DNA of 64,000 bases from Ampelocalamus luodianensis. Its lineage: Eukaryota > Streptophyta > Magnoliopsida > Poales > Poaceae. Both the position numbers and the translations under genes were made by a program. The first letter of the stretch is position 1; each line of letters starts with the position of its first letter. The DNA is taken from NCBI GenBank assembly GCA_036346255.1, contig CM070638.1:41664394-41728393 (forward strand), read 5' to 3'. The notes beneath the pieces were generated by a model. That model was not told where the DNA came from, did not search any database, and saw only the letters and a program-made list of their open reading frames with translations. Of this stretch, positions 46,955 through 58,200 are shown piece after piece.

Positions 46955-49900
46955 TGAAAGATCTAGACCCGTCATTATGTGGTAATGGAGTTTTGGTGAT
47001 TAATGATAAATCTAATTGGGAGACTAACACTTTTATTGATATACATATTGTGTAGTCCTATTTGGATATAAAGGTGAAAATCATGAAGGCATGCAAGTGA
47101 TTAAGTGATTAATGACAAATGCACTTGTGAGACTAACACTCTTAATGCTATATCATGTTTTAGTCTCAGCTTGGATATAAAGCAAAAATCCAAACAGGTA
47201 TGTATTCATAAATGACAATCTATTTGTGAGACTAACAATTCTATTGATTATCTATTGCTTAGTCTCGTTTGGATATAAAGATGGAAATACAAGAGGTATG
47301 CATTCTACTTCTTCTTATTATATCTTGTTGCATTCCTCGGATCCAAAATATAGGTTAAACTCCACCAAAAAGGTCAATTTGGATATGTGCATATGTTTCC
47401 ATTACACATTTGTGTATGCACACATTTAGGGGGAGTCCATTCTATATTTTGTGGTTTCATTAGTATTGATCCATATTCTCTTTCCACATATATTAAGGAT
47501 CTTTACTTTGAAACATATCCTTGAATATATTTAACTTGTGTAGTTAGTATATTCATATGAGTATATGAGAACATATGAAACTTGTGTAGTTCATGGATGT
47601 TCATATATCATTAAATATATTTAACTTGTGTAGTTAATATATTCATATGAGTATATGCAACTTGTGTAGTTTGTATACACTCATACTTGGTATATGTAAC
47701 TTGTATAGTTCATATATACTTGTATGTGAGCATATGAGACTTGTGTAGTTCATATATGCTCATATATCATTGAATATATTTAACTTGCGTAGTTAATATA
47801 TTCATATGAGTATATACAACTTGTGTAGTTCGTATACACTCATATTTAGTATATACAACTTGTAGTTCGTATATACTCATGGTATATATAACTTGTGTAG
47901 TTTATATATACTCATGTTTATCTATATTCAATTATTTGAGATTGCATTGTGGGACTAACATGTGTACTAAGATGTTTGAAGGCTTAGTCCCAATTCATGG
48001 ATGGCGACATGGTAAGGGAAATGCATGACAATAGAGGGATCATGACTAATAGCTTGATAGCATGGTTTTTGGATCAAGTTAGGATCATGCATGCATTTGA
48101 ATTTGAGTTTTGGAAACTCTAAGTGTTTTTGTCAGAAATCGGATGAACCGACGTGTTATGGGCGGTTCAACGCTACCGGTTCGGCCGGATCTTGATGCGG
48201 TATGACGCACATCGGTCGTTCCGATTTCTAGTTGGCGGTTGCATAAAGCGAACCGATGCATTTTGGCTCGGAGCTCTCTCTGAAAATCGGTCGTACCGCA
48301 TTTGAGAAGCGGTTATCTGCGCGATGCGGTTGTACCGAATTTTGTATGGCGGTATGAATTTTCCAGAGCATGTTGTTTCGCAGTTTGGAAACCACGAAAT
48401 TGGTAGTACCGCTTCCTTTGTGCGATGATCGAGGATAGCGATAATACCGCAATTTGGTTAGCGGTTGTACGGTCTAGGTTTTCAACGACTTATTTAGAAG
48501 TATTTTGAAGGTATATCTTGCTAATTAATGTTAATCATTATGGGACTAACATTTTTCATGAGTTGGATGAATAGGTTATGTTCCAGGGTAATGAAGACTT
48601 CGGATGGCATCATGAGTTGATCGTCATCAAGTAAAAGTTCAAGAAGAGGATGCATCATGTGTTAATGCATATCAAGATCTCAAAGAGAGATGATCGTGAG
48701 TTGATCATCAAGTCAAGAGAAGACTCATCATGTGTTGATTGAGGTCAAGTAAAGAATGCATCATGGGTTGATGCATGTCAAGATGATGACCCGGACTTGA
48801 AGTGAAGATGTGCGTCATCAACCTTCAAGAAGATGCTCAAGGCAAAGGTATGACTAGCTAGGAGCTAAGGATGTGTTCCTAGTCTTTACCGGTCTTGGTG
48901 TTTGGTTGGAAGACCGGATTGCTAGTATAGGTTGCCGTACTATTAAGAGGGGTCTTGTCTAGTAGCTTGAGTTAGTCATGTGTTGATAGCTCATTGTGTT
49001 TGCTCTAGCTCAACTTAACATGTTGCCTATATTTGCGAATGTGTTTTGCAAATAGTTGAGGCTCATGGATAATCCTTGTAGCATGTGACTATACTTTGCA
49101 AATGTGTTTTGCAAACGGTTGAAGTCCATGTACCTACTCCTTGTAGCATGATCTAAGTTTGCAAATATGTTTTGTAAATTGTTGGGATTCATGTATTTTC
49201 CCTTGGCATGGTCTAAGATTGCTTGTTGCTAACTCTTTGGACTTAGACCATGGTAGTGGCTCTTTGAAGTTGTGCTTTTTGATTTGATAAAATGTGTTTG
49301 AGATCAAATCAAATAGGTGGGTTGAGTAGCCCACTGAATAAGCTTTCAATAGAGTCCAAGATCACTCAATTCCGACATCGGAGTCAAAAGTTATGACCAT
49401 TTTACCGAGTGTCGTCTGTGCTGAAATTTGGGCTGCGATAGTACCGCTCGTATAACTGCGGTAGTACCGCAGTGCGGTAGTACCGCCCGTATAACTCCGG
49501 TAGTACCGCACCAAGGTCAGAACGGCTAGTTTTGCTGATTTCAGCTCCCAACGGCTAGTTTTTGTTGTGGGGGCTATAAATACCCCCTTGGCCGGTTGAG
49601 AGACAACCTTTGGCATCCCATTTCACTCTCTTGAGCTAGTGTGAGCTTCTCCACTCAATTGTGCATGTGTTGCACCTTGTGAGCAAGGAGAGAGGTCTCT
49701 AGTTGCATGTGTTGCATCTAGAGGTGGATTTTGTATCCACTTGAGCTTGTGCATTCGTTGCATGTGGTGAGAGTCAAGCAAGGGGCTTGGCTTATTACTC
49801 TTGGTGTTTGCCGACACCTAGGCGGCGTGGGCGTCGTGCGTCGGTGATCTTCTCAAGTGAAGCTTGTGAGAAGACCCGGGCGTTTGTGAATGGCTTGGTG

Positions 49901-50375
49901 CTCGCCATCTCGGAGTGGAGTAAGAGCAACCTAGTGGAGCGAGGTGTTTGATACCTCGGAGGAAGGCTTAATTGGTGGAGCCCCAATAGGTTTGGGTTTC
50001 CTCAACGTGGATTATGGGAGACCGGCAGTCTCAGACCACCACAGTAAACATCATTGTGTCCCGTGTGCTTCTTGTGATTAGCTTTCATATGCTTTACTTT
50101 GTGCAATTTATATTTATTGTATAATTGCTTATTCATTTGTATGATTGCTATCTTGTATGTGCTTGATTGATCATATCATTAGTTGATAGCTTACAAGTCG
50201 TTGCTAAATTGCTCTATTTATTATTGACTTGTATTGTTGGTTCACCTAGTTGTTTTAGGCGTTAATTGTGCTAAACCGAATTGACATTTAGCTTCCGCAT
50301 TAGAAATCGGTTTTAGCGCTTAGAAGTTTTAAATTGACTATTCACCCCCCTCTAGTCGGCCTCCTCGATGTTACA
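46955..50375 (+). mobile_element. Solo LTR-like element, 3.4 kb
   Basis: It starts TGAAAGATCTAGACC and ends CTCGATGTTACA, flanked by GAGGT on both sides (46950-46954 and 50376-50380). No coding domain was found. A TATA-like box (ctataaatac at 49574) on the plus strand and the ttcacccccctctagtcgg phrase near the right end suggest plus orientation. The interior includes an acttgtgtagtt tandem-repeat region and several gcggtagtaccgc-type palindromes. It interrupts the copia gag. Confidence 0.88.
47530..47930. repeat. Irregular tandem repeats built on aacttgtgtagtt
   Basis: The phrase aacttgtgtagtt (with variants) followed by catatatactcatat-like sequence recurs about every 30-50 bp, roughly ten times. 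The array is inside the solo LTR 46955-50375. Confidence 0.8.
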
Positions 50376-51433
50376 GAGGTGCCTTTGGAGTGGCCGCTGC
50401 CGCTGTCGATATTGTTGGTGGTGACGAAAGCCGTGTGGGGTAACTCGGACCCGGGTGTGAGCTCCTCGAGTAGGAGTGCAGAACACACTTCGAGGAACGT
50501 TGGAAATGGCTTCTTCATGGAGAACAAGGTGTGCATGTAGCTGAAGCACGAGCTCAAACCCCGCAGGGTGTTGCGAACAAGCGTCTTGTCGCTGATCTTG
50601 TTGTCCACGACACCAAGATCATCAGCAACAGACTTTTGCTTGCGGTAGTAGTTGGCGACGGAGAGAGCACCTTGAGCGAGACTCTGAAACTCCTAGTCCA
50701 GATAGATGGCACAAGTCTCGGTGTTGTCGCGGTATAGGCCGGTGATGTTCGACCAGATGGTGTAGGCCGAAGCATCGGGATCCATGACCATGGTGAGGAG
50801 GTCAATGGAGATGGCGCCATAGAGCCAGAAGCGGACGAGAGCGTTGAGGCGGCACCATTGGGTGTCGGGTGTAACGAGGTCGACTCCTTGATGTGGTTGT
50901 CAAGGGCATACTTCCAGAGTGCGACATCGAACAAGCCGCGCCATTGCGAGTAGTTGCCAGTCTGAAGGTCGAGGGTGATGGGAACGATGGTCTTGACGCT
51001 TGCGATAGTGACGGCCTACGCCCAGAGGGTGGCCTTGGCAGCCTACTCGTCGGCCATGGTGCAAGGAAGGAGATGAGCGGATTAGGAACGAAACAAGTCT
51101 AATACCATGATAGCGGAAAGATTTCACGCGCATTGAAAACTTGTATTACTAGCAATCAGTATATGTAAATGATACAAGAGAAATTAGCGGCTGCTATTGC
51201 TGGAGATACATGTAATATCTCTGTGATTTGCATGAGATCAGGGAGCGGTGCATGCGCTGCATGGACAGGCTATTGCGCGACATCAGGGGGCGCTGCATGC
51301 GCAGGCGTCTATGCACGCTATCAGGGAGCGACATCAGGGAGCGCTGCATGGTTAACAGAAACTTTGGGTATCAATAAATATATAAAAATAATGGGCGTAG
51401 ATTCATCTCGAAAAGTACTTTCATAATATCATA

Positions 51434-51935
51434 ACTAGTAGGGTGCATGCGCATTGCAACAGAGTCCTAAAAGAGGGTCAGATTTACTGGTAGACGGGAT
51501 CCTAAACCATGCAGTAAATATGATCAATTTCTGGCGAGCGCGTCGATGCCGACGGTGGTGGCCGACCGGAGATGTGGAGCGGAAGCGAGGTTGGGGCTCG
51601 AGCCACTGCCAATGCGGGTCAGCGCGACAAGCCTTCGCCTCGCCTCCCCCTCCCTCCATTGCCACCCTCTCCAATCTTATCACCCTCGCCTCCCACCCCT
51701 CTCCCTTCCCCACTGGCACCTCCGCGTGTCAACAATGATGGTGGTGGTCGACCGGAGATGTGGAGCGAAAGCGAGGTTGGGGGGTGATGGGGAGGGGAAG
51801 TGGTGGGCGGTTAGAAAGGGAGAGGAGCTGTTGGGGTGAGCAAGGGACTCGCGAGCAGTTCGGATTTGTTGGATTTTTTTACATGAGGGTGGGACGATAG
51901 TCCCGCTGCGCGGGGTAAACCCTTTCTTTTATTAA
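51434..51935. mobile_element. Unclassified insertion in the right half of the Stowaway
   Basis: The Stowaway core breaks after atatcataact and resumes near attttgttgtgttttataaat. Between lie about 500 bp of GC-rich DNA beginning agtagggtgcatgcgcattgc and ending gtcccgctgcgcggggtaaa. It contains a direct repeat of about 57 bp (ggtggccgaccggagatgtg at about 51554 and a variant at about 51740). I could not define terminal repeats or a target duplication. Confidence 0.5.
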
Positions 51936-52041
51936 TTAATATTTTGTTGTGTTTTATAAATAATTATAATAGTAATTAGTGGTCAAAGTTTTATTTTGAG
52001 GACCGATGTCCGAAACAACTTTTTTTGTGAACTGAAGGGAG

Positions 52042-52571
52042 TAGTTGTTAGTATTAATTGTCATGAGTTTTCTGGACTATTGCAACCATGGTCCAACTTT
52101 CAAGCAATCTGACTTGATTAATAACTAATTTTATTGTTCAGTGTCTTGTTGATTAATGATTTTTTTTGGTTGAACACATATCAAGTGGCTTTAGTCCACA
52201 ATTTGCATGTTTCGTACTACAACCAAAAAGTGCAAGTTGCAAGAAGGACCACTTATTGTGTCATCAACATGCCCCTCCACATCTTGCTAGGAAAATTACT
52301 CATTTGCCACCTATACGTTGCCTCTCTAGGATTTGACATCCTATCCTTCCAAGTGTAATTGATTATTTGCCCTCCTATAGTTGAGAACCTTTTACCAATT
52401 TCTCGCCTACCTCCTTGAGGATTTGCCACTTTCGCAACAAGGATCTCAACTGTAGGAGGGAAAATAATTAATTACGCTGTGAATGATGGTAAATCCTAGA
52501 GAGGCAACGAATGGGAGGGCAAATAATCAATTTTCCCTCTAAGTTCTACAATCAAGTAAAAGAACTCACAC
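52042..52571. other. Intergenic DNA with a foldback MITE
   Basis: No gene. The main feature is the inverted-repeat element at 52290-52538, listed separately. Confidence 0.55.
52290..52538. mobile_element. Foldback MITE of about 250 bp
   Basis: The left arm (ggaaaattactcatttgcc, gttgcctctctaggattt) and right arm (aaatcctagagaggcaac, gggcaaataatcaattttcc) are inverted copies of one another. A second inner inverted pair (cctcctatagttgaga and tctcaactgtaggagg) extends the hairpin. Flanks give no clear target duplication. Confidence 0.75.
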
Positions 52572-53453
52572 GGTTCTCATACGGATCAACTAGTAAACTA
52601 GCTGATGCGTAGAATGGCCCGATCTTTCATGGTAAAAACGACGGAGTTTTCCTTCTCCTTCATAGCAGTATAGATGCATAACTAGATATTCACGCACTAA
52701 TCCACAACAAGGAAGATTAGAAGCCTGAAATCGAAGCCTCCCCAAACCGTGAACAGTAAAGATCACGAATTGAGAGAGATGAATCGTGTAGATTCTGTGG
52801 GCAATCTCAAGAATGAGGTGTTCTTGCCTTGCACCAACTTCAGCAAACCCTAATTGGGAAAACCTCGAAACTCACACACGATATTGCGCCACAATACCAT
52901 TGTGACTTTTCTGTATTTCTTCCTTACATTTTCCATCCCCCCTACAATGGGTTATGCCTGGCCTTATATTGGCACCCATGGTGCGGCCAAAACAAACTCA
53001 CGCACCAAAACAAGAGATGTACTCGAACTCTAGATCCTAAAGCAAAACTAAAACAGGTGGTTTCCTTTTACATCTCGGAAACCAACCGGATTGACCCCAT
53101 CCCATAGCTCGTAAAGAAAGGAAACTACGCAGGCAAAGGAAAATACACACAAACCAAAATACAGCCTAACCTCCTGCGACTCTATCTCCAAAAATATCCG
53201 AACATATATTCTTTCCTTCTTGGGCTGATCTTATCACATGCAATCCAAACCAACCAAAGTCTGGTTCCCTTGCTCGCTTCCTGGTGCGACCACCTGATGT
53301 GGATCGTAAACCATCTGGACATGATCATAAGCCTCCTGAACATGGTCGTAGACCACCTGAACGTGGTCGTAGGCCACCTGGTAGTGGTCGTGAACCACCT
53401 GGTCGTGGTTGTAGACTGTTTCCACCGAGCACTGTTCTCACCGAGTACTGTTC

Positions 53454-54527
53454 TCACCGAGTACGCCTCCTGCCGAGTACTGTTCCCGTCGAGTACTGTT
53501 CCCGACGAGTGCTCCTTTCGCCGAGTACTGGTCGTAGAACTTGTGGAAGTGGTCGTAGCCCATCTGGAACTAGTGGTAGCCCCTCAGGAACTGGTCCTAG
53601 TCCTTTAGGAACTGGTCGTAGTCCTTGGGGATCTGGTCGTAGACCTTCTGCAGCTGGTCGTAGTCCTTGGGGATCTAGTCGTAGACCTTCTGGAGCTGGT
53701 CGTGGACCTTCTGTCTGAGTATCCCTCTCGACCACACATAGCTTCTCTTTTATATTGCTCAAAACAACACAACCTTGTGAAGTAATCTCAGTTTGTAATG
53801 CTGAAACACTACTCAAAGTAATCATGCTACTTGGTGCCACATCATCCCCTCCCCCTTCAAGCGAAACCGTCCTCGGTTTCGACTTGGTCATCAGATCTTC
53901 ATGGATAGATTGAACGGAGGCTAAATTTTTTTTAGTAGCCTTGGTCTCCTTGTTCTTCGCTTCATCCCGTGTCCTTCTTTTGAATAGCTTCTTCTGCCAA
54001 TCGACTTGAATCAACTGGACATCCAAGGGAAGCAAACAGATCGGTGTACCTTTAGATGTAAAAGTACAACCCCGGGTGCGCCAATTATGTGTAACCACGC
54101 CTTGTTGCTCACACCACGGCCTTCCCAGCAATAGATGACACAAAATCATGGTGACTAGTATAACATCGCACAAAACCTCGTAAGAGAATTTGCCCAATGA
54201 AAACAGTACCTTGACTTGGTTCGAGATCTTGAGCATGTCGAAATACCACTTTAGAACATAGAGTTGCGGACGCAGTGTCATTGACAACTCTAGCTTCTCA
54301 ACTAGTTTGATACTAGCAGCATTAATCGAACTCTCGCGGTCAATCGACAGGGCACAAACTTTCTCCCTCACTTTGCAGCGAGAGTGAAAATTCCAATCCA
54401 CGCTATAGCCTTCCTCTTCATACAGGACATTGGAACTCAACTTCCTGAAGCTTTCCTCCGAAGACACCATAGCAGCTCCATCTCCAGCTCCATGAGCAAC
54501 CATGGCTTTTGAAAAAAAATTCAGCAC
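53454..54527 (-). CDS. ORF of the non-autonomous element: protease-like plus repeat tail
   Basis: A 357-codon uninterrupted frame starts 35 bp downstream of the 5' LTR. Residues about 65-170 resemble the retropepsin-like domain of gypsy elements: SSINAASIKLVEKLELSMTL, FSLGKFSYEVLCDVI and CHLLLGRPWCEQQGV. The catalytic DTG/DSG motif is not visible, so proteolysis is doubtful. A charged segment (KKLFKRRTRDEAKNKETKAT) follows. The frame then crosses the polypurine tract (EGGGDD) into the 3' LTR, where it becomes tandem PEGLRPDPQGLRP-like repeats. An open frame of this length across PPT and LTR is unusual. Function is unknown. Confidence 0.7.
   Translation of the reverse strand: MLNFFSKAMVAHGAGDGAAMVSSEESFRKLSSNVLYEEEGYSVDWNFHSRCKVREKVCALSIDRESSINAASIKLVEKLELSMTLRPQLYVLKWYFDMLKISNQVKVLFSLGKFSYEVLCDVILVTMILCHLLLGRPWCEQQGVVTHNWRTRGCTFTSKGTPICLLPLDVQLIQVDWQKKLFKRRTRDEAKNKETKATKKNLASVQSIHEDLMTKSKPRTVSLEGGGDDVAPSSMITLSSVSALQTEITSQGCVVLSNIKEKLCVVERDTQTEGPRPAPEGLRLDPQGLRPAAEGLRPDPQGLRPVPKGLGPVPEGLPLVPDGLRPLPQVLRPVLGERSTRREQYSTGTVLGRRRTR
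53520..53715 (-). repeat. Minisatellite in the 3' LTR encoding a Pro-Gly-Leu-Arg repeat
   Basis: Short units containing ggtcgtag and ctggtcgtagaccttctgg variants are tandemly arranged, about 21-27 bp each. On the minus strand they encode a repeated P-x-GLRP peptide. A parallel, more diverged array lies in the 5' LTR at about 60170-60325. A second repeat block (ggtcgtagaccacctg-like) is at 53290-53410 and 59920-60035. Confidence 0.85.
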
Positions 54528-55259
54528 ATACCGTGATCAACTTGGCGCTTTGATACCACGATGATACGGATCAACTAGTAAACTAGCTGATGCGTAGGAT
54601 GGCCCGATCTTTCACGGTACAAACGATGGAGTTTTCCTTCTCCTTCATAGCAGTATAGATGGATAACTAGATATTCACGCACTAATCCACAACAAGGAAG
54701 ATTAGAAGCCTGAAATCGAAGCCTCCCCAAACCGTGAACAGTAAAATCACGAATTGAGAGAGATGAATCGTGTAGATTCCATGGGCAATCTTAAGAACGA
54801 GGTGTTCTTGCCTTGCACCAACTTCAGCAAACCCTAATTGGGAAAACCTCAAAACTCACACACAATATTGCGCCACAATACCATCGTGACTTTTCTGTAT
54901 TTCTTCCTTACATTTTCCGTCCCCCCTACAATGGGCTATGCCCTGGCCTTATATTGGCACCCATGGTGCGGCCAACTAAACACACGCACGGTTCCACAAC
55001 TGAACCAAAAACAAACTCATGCACCAAAACAAGAGATGTACTCATACTCTAGATACTAAAGCAAAACTAAAACAGGCGGTTTCCTTTTACATCTCGGGAA
55101 CCAATCGGATTGATTTTGTTGGCTATCACGGCTGCAAGTGGACCCCACCCCATAGCTCGTAAATAAAGGAAACTACGCAGTCAATGGAAAATACGCACAA
55201 ACCAAAATACAGCCTGACCCCCTGCGACTCTGTCTCCAAAAATATCTGAACAGATATTC

Positions 55260-58200
55260 TGTGGGGACCCCGGGTTATCTCCGTAAGACCGAGACTAAGC
55301 ATGGTCTTAAGGACATAACTCTGGATCTCCGGTAAATGGATTCCAACTTAACTCAATCTAAAGGAGAGGCTTGACTGAAAACTAGAGCCTCGACGATCAT
55401 GCGCGCCGCTCCTCTGCGAGCACTACATGATCGGTTCTCCAACAAGTCAAGCACTACACTTAGTGAGTTAAATAGGAAGCCATGATCAGCGAGTATGACT
55501 TATATTGGCTCCCAAGATCATCGACCAATATAACCATACTCTCATACAACACTTCATACATAAATAGTACAAAAGGCATACATCAAAGTTCCAAGTTTAC
55601 CACTAATACAAATGGCCAACCGGCCGAATTCGAATAAGAGTATTAAGTAGCAGCGGAAACAAGTAAATAAACCAAAAGACCAGCAGTGTATGCCCCCATA
55701 ACCCATCGGCAACCGACTGGGAGTTAAATGATAGCACTACTCATCAGTGGGCTCGAAATCTTCCTCACTTGTAAGAGCCAGCAAACATCTGGCTGAGTAC
55801 AAAAGAGTACTCGCAAGTCTTACACAAATAAAAATAGTTATGCATAAGGTCATTCAAAGGAAGGGCACATATTGGCTTAGTTTTGCGAAAGAGACGCGAC
55901 ACTGGTTTTTCAAGTGCCATTTCCAAATCAGATTTGAAGTAGAAGTAAAGCATGTGAATAAGTAATAAATTCGATATCAAATAAATCATACAAAAGGCAA
56001 AGTGGTTGTCCACTTTGATACAACAACACGCATAAACATCCCATTCATGACGATACCAAGTTATAACCACAATTTTAATTCCAAGTCTAACAATATGAAG
56101 CCACAAATTTCAAGCGGTCGTCCATAACCGTGGACACGGCTATTCGAATAGATTTATACCCTGCAGGGGTGTACTACTTTACCCACACGACTTGATTAGC
56201 CCGTAAGCCTCCAGATGCCTCCGAATATAGCATACTTCCTAAGGTATGCCGGTCGGGTAAATCAAGATATGATCATTTTTAGCAAGAAGATCCCATTGGG
56301 CTAAGTCCCTCAACCCAGGCTCCTAGGAAACACAAGACGTTAACGTCTCCATCCTATCGACCCAAAAGGAACACAGGATTTCTCGGTCCCATGCCCTTAC
56401 AATTTCACCACCGTGGGACTCAACACAACAAAACCTTCCCCCTACTTAACCATACGGCACCCATATACCGCGTGTGATAGCACGAGTTTTACTTGAATCG
56501 CAACAACCTAAAGTTCGGTCCTTAATTGTCCAGACAAGTCCACCACTTACCCAAAGCTCGTGCACAAAGCACCATCACTAACCAACACTTGTCCAGACCA
56601 AAAGCTCATTTAAAATGACAAACTTTAACTCATAAAACAGATACGAAGATCTGAAATCAAAGTATATAAAGAAAGTTGTATGTATCCCATAATTGTCGGG
56701 TTATTCCCGATAATCAGCTATCGGTTCTAGACTTGCATGGCTAAGCAAACCCGGACAATATAATTTCACACACCCTATCTTAAGCATTTCAGTACTGGAA
56801 TAATTCATGGATAGCCACAATGACAAGATAATAGGATTTGTCTGACTATTCATCACAAAAATAGCGACATTATAAAATAGCATGCAAGCAATTATCATTG
56901 CATCTACCCTAACAAAACTGGGATCAAATATGATGCAAAAAGAAAGTTCAAAGGATGCTTTCCTTACTGGTAGAGCAATTGTTCACTTTCGTTGGCGTAG
57001 GAGTCAATGTCAATAGGCTCGGAATCTATATAAGTACAATACCGAATAAACATCGAGAAATACTTCAAAATTCAAAATGCTCAAAAATGCATGATTTTTC
57101 TACAGTAGCTAAGTCATGATTTTAGATGATTTTTGGTGAAAGAATTATTTCATTTTGATTTAGTATATGAAAGTTATGGTGGTTTGAATTTCAGATTTCA
57201 ATGCGCCTTTATTCATGTAATTTAATTATGAGATGAAAATTTGTAGAACAGTGGTGAGAACATGAATTACATGGATAAATAGGCAATATTATTACAAGTT
57301 CAAAACAGTTGAGTTTGCTTCAATTGGAGTTTTCATGATTTAGTTATTGATTTCTAAAGTTATCAGCATTAATAGTGTAAAAACAATACCCTTATGGATC
57401 ATTTTCCTCAAACTATAGTTTCTGTGACAGAGGTAAGTTTGAAACCACTTTTATAATTAAGTTCATTTGAAATATAAATTATCAAAACTGATTTCACTGT
57501 TTTTGGAGTTTCCAAGAATTACTTATGAATTTTTAAAGTTATCAGTCTTTTTCTATTGTAAAAATAATAGAGTTAATGGATGAATTTCCAAAATACTACT
57601 CTCTGCTATAGAGACAAGGTTGAAACAAATTTTAACAAAAAGTTCATTAAAAACAAAAATTATTAGAAGTGGTTTCGCTCATTTTGGAGTTAAAATGATT
57701 TAGTTGTGCATTTTAGAAGTTAAGACTAATTTTCAGTGTATAAATTAATAGATTTCGAATTTCCTAACGCATTTCATACTTTTCTCACCGAGCCACGCAC
57801 TAGACGCGGTCACTGACAAGCGGGCCCGATGAATAGTGTGTCTTCTATTTCACTCAGATTTTAAATCGAGCGCTGACATGTGGGTCCCGTTGTCAACGGC
57901 ACGGTCCACGGGACTAGGTCCACGCGCATAAGCGCACGGGGCCCACCTGTAAGCGACTCATTACTACGGCTAAGACATTAATTAAATGCTAACCCAATCA
58001 TTAGCTAATTAATGAGCGTCATTTGCCGTAAACTCCCAGCTACAGTGCTGGTCGGGGTACGACAACGGGAGTTTCTCCCGTGCGTTTGCCCGGCGGTTCG
58101 TCGGCGAATCCGGCCACGGCGGCGCCGGCCAAGAGCATGTACGGGTGCACAATAGTGTTGCGCTCCTAATGAGAGCAGTCTCGACGGCTGAGCCGGCCTG

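Larger units (their letters stand above)
46496..51057 (-). pseudogene. Copia gag, split by a solo LTR
   Basis: The ATG at 51057 opens MADE then a stop, followed by a further in-frame stop and typical copia gag: ITLDLQTGNYSQWRGLFDVA, VALWKYALDNHIKES, then SDKTLVRNTLRGLSSCFSYM and PHTAFVTTNN. The frame is interrupted at 50380 by a 3.4-kb solo LTR and resumes at 46954 with SSTGGTYSHGG and the Arg/Asn-rich SSNNRRRNRDSS region. Frameshifts follow. Not functional. Confidence 0.8.
36173..51357 (-). mobile_element. Ty1/copia retrotransposon, disrupted by solo LTRs
   Basis: Flanked by a perfect 5-bp target duplication GAAAC (36168-36172 and 51358-51362) inside the Stowaway. LTRs: 3' LTR about 36173-36381, 5' LTR 51108-51357, both with the phrase ggaaagatt.cacgcg and the core tattactagcaatcagtata. 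Next to the 5' LTR the minus strand shows TGGTATTAGAC, a primer-binding site for initiator tRNA-Met. Coding order gag, protease, integrase, RT, RNase H is that of copia. Solo LTRs at 46955-50375 and 38054-44997 cut gag and the integrase-RT junction. Several stops are present. Confidence 0.92.
36116..52041. mobile_element. Stowaway MITE split by nested insertions
   Basis: The left piece (36116-36172) begins CTCCCTTCAGTTAG and contains the core gttcggtcaaactttggaaac. The right piece resumes at 51358 (gaaactttgggta, ttcatctcgaaaagtactt) and, after a further insertion of about 500 bp, ends gaactgaagggag at 52041 followed by TA. The two halves together form one ordinary Stowaway element, about 0.23 kb without the inserts. 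Confidence 0.85.

Noticed and set aside
53290..53715. Regular short repeats considered as a CRISPR array
   Set aside because: Units are contiguous and degenerate without unique spacers, and the context is a plant retroelement.
53284..53718. Plus-strand 144-codon frame of Gly/Arg/Ser/Pro repeats, and the similar one at 59889-60464
   Set aside because: Antisense reading of the LTR minisatellite; the minus-strand frame crossing the PPT is the better-supported one.
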